A stretch of DNA of 64,000 nucleotides from Adiantum capillus-veneris (Eukaryota; Streptophyta; Polypodiopsida; Polypodiales; Pteridaceae), in the NCBI GenBank assembly GCA_014529385.2, contig CM043961.1, positions 10,654,478-10,718,477 of the forward strand. The letters run 5' to 3'. Shown in pieces: positions 1-9,890 of this stretch. Made by a program: the position numbers and the translations under genes. Each line of letters begins with the position of its first letter. Within the stretch, counting starts at the first letter, position 1. The notes under the pieces were generated by a model that saw only the letters and a program-made list of their open reading frames with translations, did no database searches and had not been told where the DNA came from.

Positions 1-1303
1 TCAAGAGGCCGACCTAGGGTTCGCAGGGCAAGTTGACGCTCTTCCTGAGCACCCAATTCACCGCCGAGAGCTCTCGCAGTGCAACCTCTCCCACTAAGAT
101 CGCAATGTACTCCATTTTCATCAACATCCCCATCTACCGCTAACACATCATACCATGACTTTGAGACAGTTGAATGATCAAGTTCATTGGAAAACTAAAG
201 ATGCCACTATTTTGATTGTGCACCATAGCTATAAAAAGAAGCGATGACCAGGGGACCGTGCGTCATAAATGAAGTAGGGCAATCCTCTTTGGATGTAAGA
301 TTGCCCTCTCCAAAAGGGCAGCCACAAGGGACACAAAGCACATAAGATGTAGCTCGTTGATGGAGCTTTTCTTTTAATCTGAAGGCAACCCACATGCCCC
401 CAAATTCATTATCAATGATGCATGGCCATTCATCTTTGGCTAGGCGCTCATCAACAATCTCAAAATCTCCTTCTGTAAATTTTGCACCCGGGGTAGAGCC
501 TCCTTCTTTCTTTGAAAGATAATGACAGAGATTAGGAGGGGAGATTCTCTTATTAAAGAACAGAAGAAAAAGAGGTGAGAGAGGCTTGGATGTAAAGGAG
601 GGAGAGCAACTAACAACATTGGGTGGCAATATAGTGCAAAAGGTATGCAAAAATGGAGAGTGTAAGGTAGCACCAGTAGATGCCTTACAACTTTGAGCAA
701 TAGAGAGTGTAAATGCGGTTGAAAATGGGAGGCAGTACTTGGCCTTTATCTGGGTTCCAAGCCATCTCCATTTTCCATCCACCTGCTGCTTGTGAAATGC
801 TTGACAATGCCACCATAGGTTGAGAAAATATGAGAAAGACTAATGAGAGTGCGTGCTCGACCGGCCAAATGCGGCAATAGAAGCATTTCGGAGACGGATT
901 GAATGCACGCTGTGTCTCTCATCATCTGCATATGCACCATCATCTATATAAACAGGTTCCGTCAAACGCGACAGGAGAGCAGAAAGAGCTGCTGGATTTG
1001 GGGTAAGACGAATGTCTGAGGCTTCTTGAATGATGATGATGACGGTCTCTACTTCTTGAGTGGGATGGGTTGTTGAAGTACGATCCTAAAATGAGGTCTG
1101 TCTTCTGGTTGCTCATCATCCAACTACTACCGGTGAAGCTCCCATGAATGCTTCCTGACCTCATTGCGATTTCAAGAGGAACTTCAAAGAGAGAGGGGGG
1201 GTGGGGGGAGAATGCATACCTTGACTTGCACAATCAGCACTGCTCGTCTTGCGAGTCACGGTATGCCAGCCTACTCACATGACACGGGAGCTATCTTGGG
1301 ACG

Positions 1304-1306
<3 letters not shown>
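1..1306. other. Unassigned flank left of LINE A
   Basis: I recognise no gene family or element here. An open frame on the minus strand (207-782, 191 codons) has an acidic second half (around residues 98-135), but it matches no family I know, has no visible splice context, and its first half is serine/proline-rich low complexity. A TATA-like string lies near 943-950 without other promoter context. Because the POLLUX-like gene runs leftward, this stretch could be another of its introns, but I see no exon of it here. Confidence 0.4.

Positions 1307-1357
<51 letters not shown>
1307..1357. repeat. (GA)n microsatellite at the 3' end of LINE A
   Basis: About 25 perfect AG dinucleotides. It directly abuts the 3' terminal sequence of LINE A (minus strand, ending in a TTTCATTTC-type tail), so it probably expanded from the short-repeat tail of that LINE. 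LINE B ends in the same way with a short GAGAGA stretch at 9891-9896. Confidence 0.9.
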
Positions 1358-1360
<3 letters not shown>

Positions 1361-1539
1361 GAAATGTTATATTAAAGTCTTCAAAAGGCCAAAGTGACCT
1401 ATGAGACCAGAAAGTTACAATGTGGTGGATCTGATACAAAGTCAGAGTAACAAAATGACAAAATGACAAAACAAATATACTATGGAACCCTGGACTGCTA
1501 GGTGTGAACGGGGCAGAGCAACTAGCTGGGGTAGGTAAA

Positions 1540-2694
1540 TCACAAGAGATCCAGCATCGGTCGTTGGCGGATCTCATCAATCTCCTCCATGGTCAGTAAT
1601 CTGACTGGGCGTCGTGCATGTCGGGCCAAAGTGATCCGAAGCCTCTGATGCAGCCTTTGTCGATACTGTGTAGTCCTCTGCAGTCGTGGGCGTCTGGATC
1701 TCCCCAACTCGGTCGCCCGGTCGATCAGTGTGCCTTTGGTGTGAGGCGACGGGCTCTGCTGTGGTAGTGGCTCCTCCGGGTGTCCAGTGTCTGCTCTAAA
1801 GAAGTCTGTGATGTGTCTCTGAGACTGGCTAGCCTCTCCTCTCATCAAGCTCTCTCTGTGTCGGCGTAGCTTGAGTAGAAACAAACCCAAGCATCTCTGA
1901 TCCTCGTATTGCATGACTCTGGAGAGTGGTCCAAAGCCCTCTCTGAACAAGCAGTGGAAGCGGCCTCGTATCTCGTAGTAGACGTGGCAGTGGCATGGGC
2001 ATGTCCTGGCCTCTGCTGGTACTCCACTGTATCTCCCAGTCTCGATCCGCAGCTGGTGTGAAGATGTGCGTATCTGGCCAATAGCACATCATATCCCATG
2101 AGACAAGTGAGTGTCCATGTATCTGGGCCTCGTCACAAAACCGTCCTCTGTAAGTTGGAGAAGATGCTCTCTGTAGAAAGCCATCTTCGTGCCCAGCTCC
2201 TGCGCTGGTTGTATCCATGTCTTCCTCATGTCTAGCTGAGCCAGGTCCTGTCAGATGAGCCTGGTGATCTCGGATTGTGTAAGAGTCAGAGAGGGTGCCT
2301 CTAATGAGTACTGGAAGGGGGGAAATCTGTCTATGCTGAGCCCATGCGCCTGAAACCATGATGTCATTTCACCATACCAGCATGCTGTATCTCCCTGCAT
2401 GGCTAACTATCGAGAGGACTCAAGTGCAAGGCGGGCATATATGTCTCTGGGAAGCTCCCACATGCGGTGTATGAAGGAGACAGATCTGGTAAGCGCCTCG
2501 ACTACTAGTGGGGGGGCAGCAAGCTCTGCTCCGATAATGGCATGTGGTACTGAAGCCTTGGCTCTAATGAGCCGTGAGATCATAGAGACCAAAGGCTTCT
2601 CCATGTCCCCCCAACCATCAGTGCGACATGTCCTCCCGTGATGATCCAATGAAGGCCCCCATCTCTCAGCGCCATAGAGCAATGCAGACGCCAC
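1540..2694 (-). pseudogene. LINE A ORF2 C-terminal region
   Basis: Downstream of RT the coding potential continues in three partly overlapping frames (2407-2694, 1829-2359, 1540-1950), so at least two frameshifts are present. The first frame matches the post-RT thumb-like region also seen in LINE B. The middle frame has spaced Cys/His residues (CDEAQ then MMCYWPDTH), compatible with the C-terminal zinc motif common in LINE ORF2. The last frame is arginine-rich and ends about 180 bp before the 3' tail. Confidence 0.65.
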
Positions 2695-2736
2695 TAAAGT
2701 GTCAAATAGCCAGAGCTTCGTCCGAGGCTCCTGAAA

Positions 2737-3784
2737 CTAAACCTGTGAACACATCCTCTCTAATCTGCCCAATGCTGCATGGGCTCTGGTCAATCTAGTC
2801 TTTGCTGCTCTCCTCAGTGAAAATGCTGGTCCACTAAAAACCACTCCAAGGTAAGTGTAAGCATCTGTGTACTCCACCGTCTCCTGGCCGTATGTGAATG
2901 CGGGCGCTGACCTCCTGATCCACTGTGGGGTGGTATTAAATACCAGGACCTTGGTTTTACCAAGGTTGACAGACAAACCACTTTCGTGGGCAAATCTATG
3001 TAGAGCATCCAAGTGACGTTGCATCCCCTCTGGAGAGTATCAACACAATATCATCAACATAGAGCAATAGTGTAATCCATGTCCCTGCCAGCTGTGCACC
3101 TCTATCACCATCTCTCTCAATGTAGTCAGCAACCTCATCCACATACATACCAAATAGAGTAGGAGAGAGCGGGCAGCCTTGCTTCACATCAATAGTGGAG
3201 TGAACCGGTGCGGACAAACCCTCTGGGGTGCGTACATGCCCCACTACTGACCTGTACAATGCCATGATCCCCCAAATGAGCTCTGTGGGTACTCCCATCT
3301 CCTGTAATCTGCTCATCAATCTAGCCCTGGGTACTGTGTCAAATGCTTTGCGGAAGTCCACAAAGCTACAATAGATCCGTCTCCCATGTGCTCTGCCCTC
3401 CTCCATGATGGCTCTCAGTGTCAAGATATGGTCAAGAGTAGAAAAGCCTCTCCTAAAACCTGCCTGCCCAGCTGCACGTATCCCTTCCCTCTCTGCCCAT
3501 CTACTCAGCTGCTGCTCAAGAATGGATGCGTACAATCGTGCCAATGTGTGTCCAATCATGATAGTGCGATAATTCCCAGGCTCCATAGGGTCTCCTAACT
3601 TGAAGATGGGTACAATCGTAGAAAGGCTCCAAGTATCAGGTAAGCCCTCACACATGGCACGGTTAAACATAACTGCTAGAAGCTCTGCTAGTAGATCTCT
3701 GGCATGCATGAAATGCTCAGCCACTAAGCCATCATGATCATATGCTCTCCCAGTTCTCATCCTGTCAATGGCCTTCCTCACCAT
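2737..3784 (-). pseudogene. LINE A ORF2 reverse transcriptase domain
   Basis: Reverse transcriptase palm and fingers. In order: NYRTIMIGHTLARLYASILE, AGFRRGFSTLDHILTLR, YCSFVDFRKAFDTVPR (first catalytic Asp), VKQGCPLSPTLFGMYVDE, LLLYVDDIVLI (catalytic box YVDD, YADD in LINE B), then GLSVNLGKTKVLVFN and AYTYLGVVFSG after a frame change near 3010-3030. A small deletion there, compared with LINE B, removed part of the segment after the YVDD box. These motifs define a non-LTR RT; I do not assign a clade. Confidence 0.9.
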
Positions 3785-3859
3785 CTCAACGGTGAAAAAA
3801 GCACATGTGTGTGGGCATGGATTGGGGGAGTCGGGGAGGGGCGGCTGTCCAGAAACTGT

Positions 3860-4241
3860 TTACAAAGATGATGCATACTGGCCCCAAGTCTCTGTAGATG
3901 TAATGGGAGGTGGGGGGGATTGCTCATGAAAGAGCCGCCACGCCTCACGTGAGTCCTGACTCAAGAATAGTTGGTAAAGATCCTGCTCTAGTCGAGCCAA
4001 AAATGCCCTTTTCTTCCGCCACACTAGGCGTCGGAAGTCAATCTGTGACTGCCTCCCTCTGAAGTCTAGCTCTAGTCTCGCGGCATTCCGCATCATACCA
4101 GCTGTTCTGAGGCATGCTCCCAGAATGGCGTCTCTGCTCAGGCTGAGTGTGTGGGTATGCCTCTGCTGCTTCATCATGTAAAGTCTGTGTTAGTATAGTA
4201 GGAAGCTCCTCCAGAGGTCGTCCTGGCTCCTCAGTGCACAA
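3860..4241 (-). pseudogene. LINE A ORF2 connector between endonuclease and RT (frameshifted)
   Basis: Two overlapping frames (4038-4241 and 3860-4177) carry the helical, arginine-rich linker typical between the endonuclease and reverse transcriptase of LINE ORF2. The second contains RRLVWRKKRAFLARLEQDLY and REAWRLFHEQ, reminiscent of the KR-rich pre-RT segment of many LINEs. The switch between frames shows at least one indel. No separate function is expected. Confidence 0.7.
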
Positions 4242-5107
4242 GCGTCTGTATATCCATCAATGTATACAGAGTCCATCTCCCGCGTGAAGGTGTAGCGAGT
4301 AGAGGCAGCTGCCTGTGGCCTGTGTGCTACACTGAACTGGAAAGAGATGGTCAACGACACAAGAGCATGATCCACTGCCACCCCAACAGGTTTGGGCCCA
4401 ACAGTGAGATCCTGGATACTAGAGATGAGGCTCGGCTGTGCCATGACATAATCCACTGTGCTGGCTCCGTGTCTGTGTGGAAAGCATGTGAAACCTGCCG
4501 CAACAAGAAATCTCTGTAGGCCATTCAAGATGGCCAATCCATGTGCAGTCCCCATGTCTATCAAGTGAGGTCCATATTCAGTATACTCCCCATCCTGCGA
4601 TCGTCTACATAGTCCTGTCTCCACCCCATCCAACTATCTCAGCATCTCCTCTGAGGTATCATAAAACACTGTTTGATGATGGGCAGTCCTAGCATTGAAG
4701 TCCCCTAGAATGATAATGTCACCATCTCTAGAGAACTCCCATATGTCATCATCCAAGATAGAAAAGGGGGATTGTCCTTTAGGTGGTGCATATACTGACA
4801 TACTCGGGGGAAAGTAGCAAATAGCAATGTAAAGATATCTGCCTGTCTCTGCTCTTAATCTCACCCACATGTACCTAGCTTGCTCATCCCTGCGAGCTAT
4901 ATGTATCAATGGCTGCAGCTCCTCCCTGAATAACAATGCCACTCCTCCCGAGCCCCGCCCTCTGTGCTCCGATCGTGTCTCCTGTCTATAGGCTGGCTCC
5001 CATCTGTATCCACTAATGTGAGGCATAGACTGCCCAGGGGCCTGATGCGTCTCAGAGTAGAAGACGATGTCTCTCCCGGAAACAAAAGCACCTACATCAA
5101 GACGCAT
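4190..5107 (-). pseudogene. LINE A ORF2 endonuclease domain (TAG-interrupted)
   Basis: An apurinic-like (EEP family) endonuclease that would nick the target DNA for target-primed reverse transcription. The frame opens upstream of the first Met with the typical start WNCNGS (about 5120-5140). Visible motifs are FYSETHQ (catalytic Glu), ILGDFNARTAHH (the GDFN box), DYVMAQPSL, and VDHALVSL near the end (the usual SDH is VDH here). An in-frame TAG at 4634-4636 splits it. ORF1 and this domain are in one frame, separated only by the TGA at 5165-5167. Confidence 0.85.
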
Positions 5108-5164
5108 AGATCCATTACAATTCCAGGTAGCAACTTTGAGTGCAGTCCCATAGGCCTCACACCG

Positions 5165-6142
5165 TCATGTGGAGCGTCGCTCCAATATCACCACTCTTCC
5201 ATCTCGGTAAAAGGCAATCTTGTCTTTTTCCCTTGCCGCTCTAATCTCTGGCATTACCTCCTGCATATGAGCGATCCGTGAGAGGGTAATGTCATCCCCG
5301 AGAAAGATAACCGACTTTTTAAGAGTTGGTCTTTTCTTCAAAAAGTCTTTCTTTGCTTCCATGGAGGGAAAACGGAGGATGAGTGCCCTTTCTTTCGAGG
5401 TTTCCCCATTGCTCCCATTTTTCTTGTTGCCCACTCTCCAAGCTCTTGAGTGCATCGGCTCATGAACCCCCATCAAAGCCATGAGTTCTTTTACCTCTTC
5501 GTCTACATTATCTTTGTCTTTAAGACCGCAAATTCTCACATGTAAAGAGCGCACACATCGTCTTTGCTCCTCTTCTAGGGTCAAGTTGATAATGGTGGGT
5601 ATCGACGTTGTTTCCTTGCTTTTCCCTTTCTTGGCCAGCTCAATCCATTTCTGGGCTTCATCTGCCTTCTGCTGAGTCTTTGTAATAACGTCCACCCAGG
5701 AAGTCGTCATCTCTATGTGCTCCTCTTCCCCCTCTTTGATGGCTCGCACTTGCTCTTTGATTGAGTTTCGTTCTTCTATTACTGAGGGTTGCAGTTCTCC
5801 CTCTTCAAGTGTGTTTCGTGATTGTGCCTCTGCGAGCGCCTTCTTGAGTGACGCAATCTCTTCATCTTGGGCCGTCACACGATCTCCCATTGCAGTGATC
5901 TTGCTTTCTTGGGCAAACACACGATCTTCGAGCATTTTTATTGTGGCTAGCAGGTTGCGGTTGATCTTGTTAATAGTTTCTGTCATTTCTTCTTTGCATT
6001 TTTGAACTGCATCCTCTAAAGGATCGGGTTTATCATTCTGCTTCCTCATGCTTGGTCGCCGCCAGAAACGAGGTCTGCAGTTTTTGAGTTTCCTGTAATT
6101 CCCTGTAAAATTCCGAATATTGCGCTCTCTATTTGTTTTCAA
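5165..6142 (-). CDS. LINE A ORF1, L1 ORF1p-like RNA-binding protein
   Basis: 325 codons. Residues about 30-150 are charged and heptad-like (repeats such as IKMLEDRVFAQESKI), predicting a coiled coil. An RRM-like core follows around residues 195-265 (VRSLHVRICGLKDKD, then RALILRFPSMEAKKDFL). The C-terminal part (about 270-325, KSVIFLGDDITLSRIAHMQ, then IRAAREKDKIAFYRDGRVVI) resembles the C-terminal domain of trimeric L1 ORF1 chaperones. Such proteins coat LINE RNA and act as nucleic-acid chaperones. There is no zinc knuckle, unlike the ORF1 of LINEs C and D. The TGA stop at 5165-5167 is followed in the same frame by the endonuclease. Confidence 0.85.
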   Translation of the reverse strand: MKTNRERNIRNFTGNYRKLKNCRPRFWRRPSMRKQNDKPDPLEDAVQKCKEEMTETINKINRNLLATIKMLEDRVFAQESKITAMGDRVTAQDEEIASLKKALAEAQSRNTLEEGELQPSVIEERNSIKEQVRAIKEGEEEHIEMTTSWVDVITKTQQKADEAQKWIELAKKGKSKETTSIPTIINLTLEEEQRRCVRSLHVRICGLKDKDNVDEEVKELMALMGVHEPMHSRAWRVGNKKNGSNGETSKERALILRFPSMEAKKDFLKKRPTLKKSVIFLGDDITLSRIAHMQEVMPEIRAAREKDKIAFYRDGRVVILERRST

Positions 6143-6555
6143 TTTCCTGCAGGTCTCTTCGGAATGCTTGATTGGGTGTGTGTGTAACGGTGTGTGGGTC
6201 GACCTCTGAAGCTACAGGCTACAGGCGGGGCGGGGGTGCAGGGACAGCGCGCGAGCAGGGGCAGGAGGAGGGTCAACGCGCGAGCGGGGCAGGTGCAGGG
6301 GCAGCGGGAGAGCGGGGGGAGGGGTGCAGGGATCACGCGCGAGAGGGGCAGTGGAGCAGCAGCAGGAGCAGCACTGTTGGGGGGGGGTGTGGGGGGGGGA
6401 GAGAGAGAGAGAGAGAGAGAGAGAGGGCTGGCGCTAGCGCCTCCCTGTATAGGGAGCTGACAGTGGCGCTCGTGCTGGGGAGAGCTCAGAGCACACCCGA
6501 GGCCGGAGGCAGCATTTTCTTCCACGTGGCCCCTGAATGTTTCTCTGCTTAATCT
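6143..6555 (-). other. LINE A GC-rich 5' leader
   Basis: Low-complexity GC-rich sequence directly upstream of ORF1, with a G-run at 6380-6397 and a (GA)n tract at 6399-6425. Long open frames exist on both strands here, but they encode only Pro/Ser/Ala or Gly/Arg runs and are composition artefacts. Its position fits the 5' untranslated region and internal promoter of LINE A. The sequence turns AT-rich at about 6550, which I take as the LINE 5' end. Confidence 0.55.
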
Positions 6556-8371
6556 ATAGTATAGATATGACGATCATGAAATGGTCTCAAGATTTTTAGG
6601 GATTGATAAAGATTTGATGTGCTTGATCCAAAAGTTTTCTTAGATTGATGAATTTTTGGCTGTAATCATTTAGAATAAACCCTTAATGCCAATATGATAT
6701 CTCTGAAATTTCTTGAGACCAATTATAATGATCCCCAGGAATCCTGCAATGGATGTTGCAAAATCGATCATGGATTTAAGAGATCCCTTTTTTCTATGCC
6801 ACAGCTTTACTGAGGAGTCTTGTAATTACTACATAAACAAAATGCATTTTGACTGTGAGCAAAACATATATACATTGTCTTGTTTGTAATCAATTGGGAT
6901 TTTGCTTACTAACCCAAAATTTGAGGACAATGTTTTCATCTTAGAGGAAGATCTATAAAAGATTTAGTGTTTTAAAGCATACAGACTAAGGTTCCTGCTA
7001 TTTTTTCTTGCTAGCACATGTTCAATAGGAAGCATAGTCTTTCTTCTTAAATCCCTCAAACTTGCTTAAATTAGATCTTTTCAAGTTCTCTTTATCTTGT
7101 GAGCTTGCTTTATATTTTCCCTGTGATTCTCATCAGAGATTCCAAAAAAGAAAACCCAACCGGTCAATTTGACTGAGGTTAGCTGCGGAGCACAATTTAG
7201 AGACAAACACCTATCGTGCATTGTACAGGAACTGCTGTGGAATTAACGGTATTTTCGAGGGTGCTGACATGAAAATTTAAGGAAACTCTCTCTGCAGGGT
7301 TTTCTGGCCCCACCTGTCATATACTAGTTCTTGAGTTACAGATCTCTCGGTGGTGCCCCACCCCCCCCCACCAAGACCAAACCACCTTTCCCCCTTTCCA
7401 ATCGAAAAAAAGAGCTAGCTGGCTCTTGTGCATATCCACTTCACCTGAAACATGATAAGATTAACCCAATAAACAAACCTGTAAGGACTCTTCTGAAATG
7501 CTTTCCCCTCACCAGTGAGAGGGTCTCGCGTGTATATGGTCTGCTCTTCATAGAGCAATCGTCTACCTCCTCTCATTGTATGCTGGAAAAAGTGATTAGG
7601 GTTTGATAGTTCAGGCCAAAACAATACTACTCAGACCCCTAACACCTCAGCTAGCCGCCTCCCCTTCCATACTCATACATACTTTTAACAAAATCTCATG
7701 AATAGCAGGGTGAGTCACATTTTTCCGTTGCTACAATGCACCCTATTCCTCTGCCAGCTACAAGCTTCCATACCCTCATTTGTGGATACCACAAACACTG
7801 TCAAATTACTTTTATCTTTAACGTGGAATTAAAGGCTACCTTACATCAACCAAGAGTTGCATCTTTGTATGTGTGTATTGACACTACAAAAGACCCAACT
7901 ACAAAATCGCTTAGCAAATCAACCCAGAGAATTCGATCTACGCAAGCAGAAACATGAATCCTCTCTATGACTCCCCACAGGGACACACAAACTCCATCAG
8001 CAAGTGCTTCATCAAATACATAAATAGAATGGCATCTGCCTCCACATCATCAAAAATCCTAGTATAAGTCTTCCAGGTGTGCAAACATGGAGCAATACTG
8101 TTTTCACCAATACTGATACTGAAAATATTGAGATTTCCATTTATAGATCAACCCCTATCAGAAAGTAAATTTCTAGGAGTTACTACTGGGAGAAGGTTTC
8201 TGGTCATCTTTGAAATTGTAGAAAATGATGCTAGGTCTAATAACTTGGCATTGCAGCAGAATATGACCTCTCATATATCTACTGTAAAATCATAAAAACT
8301 ACACAACTTGCTAACGTAATTTTTTTTAATACATGGCTTTATTATTCAACAGAATTCTAGAGTGGAAATAC
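6556..8371. other. AT-rich non-coding stretch, presumed POLLUX-like intron
   Basis: AT-rich sequence with many stops in all frames, lying downstream of host exon 8372-8452. The expected next segment of the channel (hydrophobic LFIAP-type) was not found, so this is read as intron. One minus-strand frame at 7415-7624 (69 codons) has a less random middle part (RRLLYEEQTIYTRDP), flanked by possible AG and GT splice sites. I do not recognise it and do not call it an exon. Confidence 0.5.
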
Positions 8372-8452
8372 CTTATCATATTCTTTAAGCAATAAATGGT
8401 CTGGTGGATGAAAATCAACTTTTCCTTCCCGGACAAGGCCACAAACAATAGC
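8372..8452 (-). CDS. POLLUX-like: POLLUX-like ion channel, exon (27 codons)
   Basis: This exon starts after TTTTCAG (8453-8459) and ends before a GTATTT donor at 8366-8371, 81 bp in phase 0. It encodes AIVCGLVREGKVDFHPPDH followed by LLLKEYDK, the signature VVCG-x-RDGKVNFHP-x-DDE...TDK block of plant POLLUX-like channels. In that family the block lies in the cytosol/stroma-facing RCK-like domain that gates the pore. The usual next residues (LFIAP) must lie on a further exon that I could not find. Arabidopsis relatives (At5g43745, At5g02940) have been described as plastid-envelope channels; localisation here is inference. Confidence 0.85.
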
Positions 8453-8538
8453 CTGAAAAGAGCAATCTAATTTGAGTCTTGTTATTCAATGAAATTTTTT
8501 ATGCCTTAATGGCATGATACTGGCATACCAAAGTTCAC

Positions 8539-8610
8539 CTGCGAAAGCCCCCTTCGTAACTGTTGATAAGTTATCCCAGCAAGGGTTGGAAAGCTTCTCA
8601 CGTTTAATAC
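8539..8610 (-). CDS. POLLUX-like: POLLUX-like ion channel, exon (24 codons)
   Basis: This 72 bp phase-0 exon has an acceptor AG right before 8610 (reads ACAGAACAG) and a donor GTGAAC right after 8539. It encodes VLNVRSFPTLAGITYQQLRR then GLSQ, matching the family segment of the form FNLCSFPNL-GMKYRQLR-GFQE. It joins without phase change to exon 8743-8895 upstream and exon 8372-8452 downstream. The introns on either side are short (132 bp and 86 bp). Confidence 0.85.
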
Positions 8611-8742
8611 CTGTTCTGTAATTGTGGGCAGCATAATTCAATAAATAGACAAGAAAGGATCTGTCAGGGTGAGAAAAATTTGTGTGAACTTCCTACTTGG
8701 TTGGCCATCTGTATTCATTTGTTTTAGAGTGAAGAGAGAAAC

Positions 8743-8895
8743 TTTACTATCATGATCAAGAAGCTCTTGGTACACATCGATGAGTCCTGGCTGCCGAGAG
8801 CACTGAACTAGAATCTTGGATGAGAGATTTTGCAATGTATTTATTTTCAAGCCAGTAGAGGACTTAAGCAGCTCTGCAGTGCTCACATTGTAAAC
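8743..8895 (-). CDS. POLLUX-like: POLLUX-like ion channel, exon after the giant intron (51 codons)
   Basis: A 153 bp phase-0 exon. The acceptor reads TTAATTGTGACAG and the donor GTTTCTC. It encodes VYNVSTAELLKSSTGLK, NLSSKILVQCSRQPG and LIDVYQELLDHDSK, aligning with the family segment VS-x-TYDLLKSISGLK...VTSKLFVQCSRQ-x-LIKIYRHLL. The preceding family residues (LALQP...VVE) are on the exon at 58789-58873, about 50 kb away. The open frame continues 105 bp past the donor before a stop, but that tail does not resemble the family, which supports splicing at 8742/8743. Confidence 0.88.
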
Positions 8896-9890
8896 CTGTC
8901 ACAATTAAAAACAATGCAATAAGATAAGAAAGCGGAAAGGAGAGGAGACTAAGAAATGTATATTGAATGTCTCCAAAAGGGCAAAAATCACCAGACTAAA
9001 TGTGACAACTATTTAGACAATTAATGTGTTTGTGTACAGCACATAAAGAGAAGATAATTAAAGTATACTGGCTGGCCATAAACGGCACAGTAAACTGATA
9101 TCAAAATTCAAACACAAAAGCACCAATTGAAAATCATTACGAAATCAATTCCATGGCTAGATAGGGTCATTGTTGCTCTGAAAAGCACAAAAACAAAGCT
9201 TTTTGATTCTTTTCTATGTTTCAAAGAACAAGAAAAATCTCTTTGACGTTCGGAATTTGGCCATATGGGTTCACAAACTCAAAGTTGATCCTCTTGATTG
9301 GCCCTACACATTGACAAGAACGAATTTTGATCACCTCCAAAAATTAGGGTTTTAAGCAACAAAGTAGGGTTTTCACAAAAAAATTCAACATGCCTTTAAT
9401 TGATATTTCTAGATACTCATTAATCATTTGTAGATATCTTTTGGACCAAGAAAGAAGAGTTTACAAGCATTTGAAAGCATGAAGAGTTTGGAGCGAGCTT
9501 TGCGAGTGAGCTGTGGAGTGATCTTTTGAGTTTCTCGTGCCATGTGGCTGGTTCTTCCCTAAAATGCTCACTCAAAAAGCTCGCTTCCAACCAAAAAAGT
9601 TCACTCAGAAATCTTGCTCCCAACCAAAAAAGCTCACTAAAAAATATCGCTTGCAAAGCTCCTTTGAAAGATCGCTCCCAAGTTCAATATGGCATAGGCA
9701 CCAACCTGTGTGTCCTCATTTTTGTGTCGTGAAGGAAAGAAGGTCCTCCCTTCATCTCATCCTCATGTCTTCGTCTCCTTGAAGTGCATCTTCTGCTATT
9801 CCTTTGTTTGACATGTGAAGAGGAAGCTTCTCTGTGTGTATGAGAATGTCTCTATTGACTTAGACCTTTATTTATGCATTTTGAAATGTA
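8896..9890. other. Acceptor-proximal intron sequence, no gene seen
   Basis: AT-rich sequence upstream of the acceptor, with stops in every frame and no recognisable element. It contains the 33 bp minisatellite at 9566-9659. Short open frames around 9420-9780 are translations of that minisatellite and are not called. Confidence 0.6.
9566..9659. repeat. 33 bp minisatellite, about 2.8 copies
   Basis: Units start at 9566, 9599 and 9632 (last one partial); each begins with (g/t)ctcact and contains tcccaaccaaaaaa-like sequence. The third unit diverges in its second half. A nearby segment (9490-9511, gagcgagctttgcgagtgag) is an imperfect inverted copy of the unit start. Confidence 0.75.

Larger units (their letters stand above)
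1358..6555 (-). mobile_element. LINE A: non-LTR retrotransposon, coiled-coil ORF1 type
   Basis: A nearly full-length LINE on the minus strand. From its 5' end (right) it has a GC-rich leader (6143-6555), ORF1 (5165-6142), then ORF2 with endonuclease (4190-5107), connector (3860-4241), reverse transcriptase (2737-3784) and C-terminal domain (1540-2694). The 3' end carries TTCA/TTTCA-type short repeats rather than poly(A). It is inactive: ORF2 has an in-frame TAG at 4634-4636 and several frameshifts. The 5' boundary is estimated from the end of GC-rich sequence; I found no target duplication. Confidence 0.85.

Noticed and set aside
1275-1580. 101-codon frame with a long Ser-Leu repeat
   Set aside because: Translation of the (GA)n microsatellite.
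6172-6552. Two overlapping Gly/Arg frames on the plus strand
   Set aside because: Antisense to the GC-rich leader of LINE A; they only reflect the G and GA runs.
8077-8295. 72-codon plus-strand frame in the presumed intron
   Set aside because: No family resemblance; the real exons here are on the minus strand.
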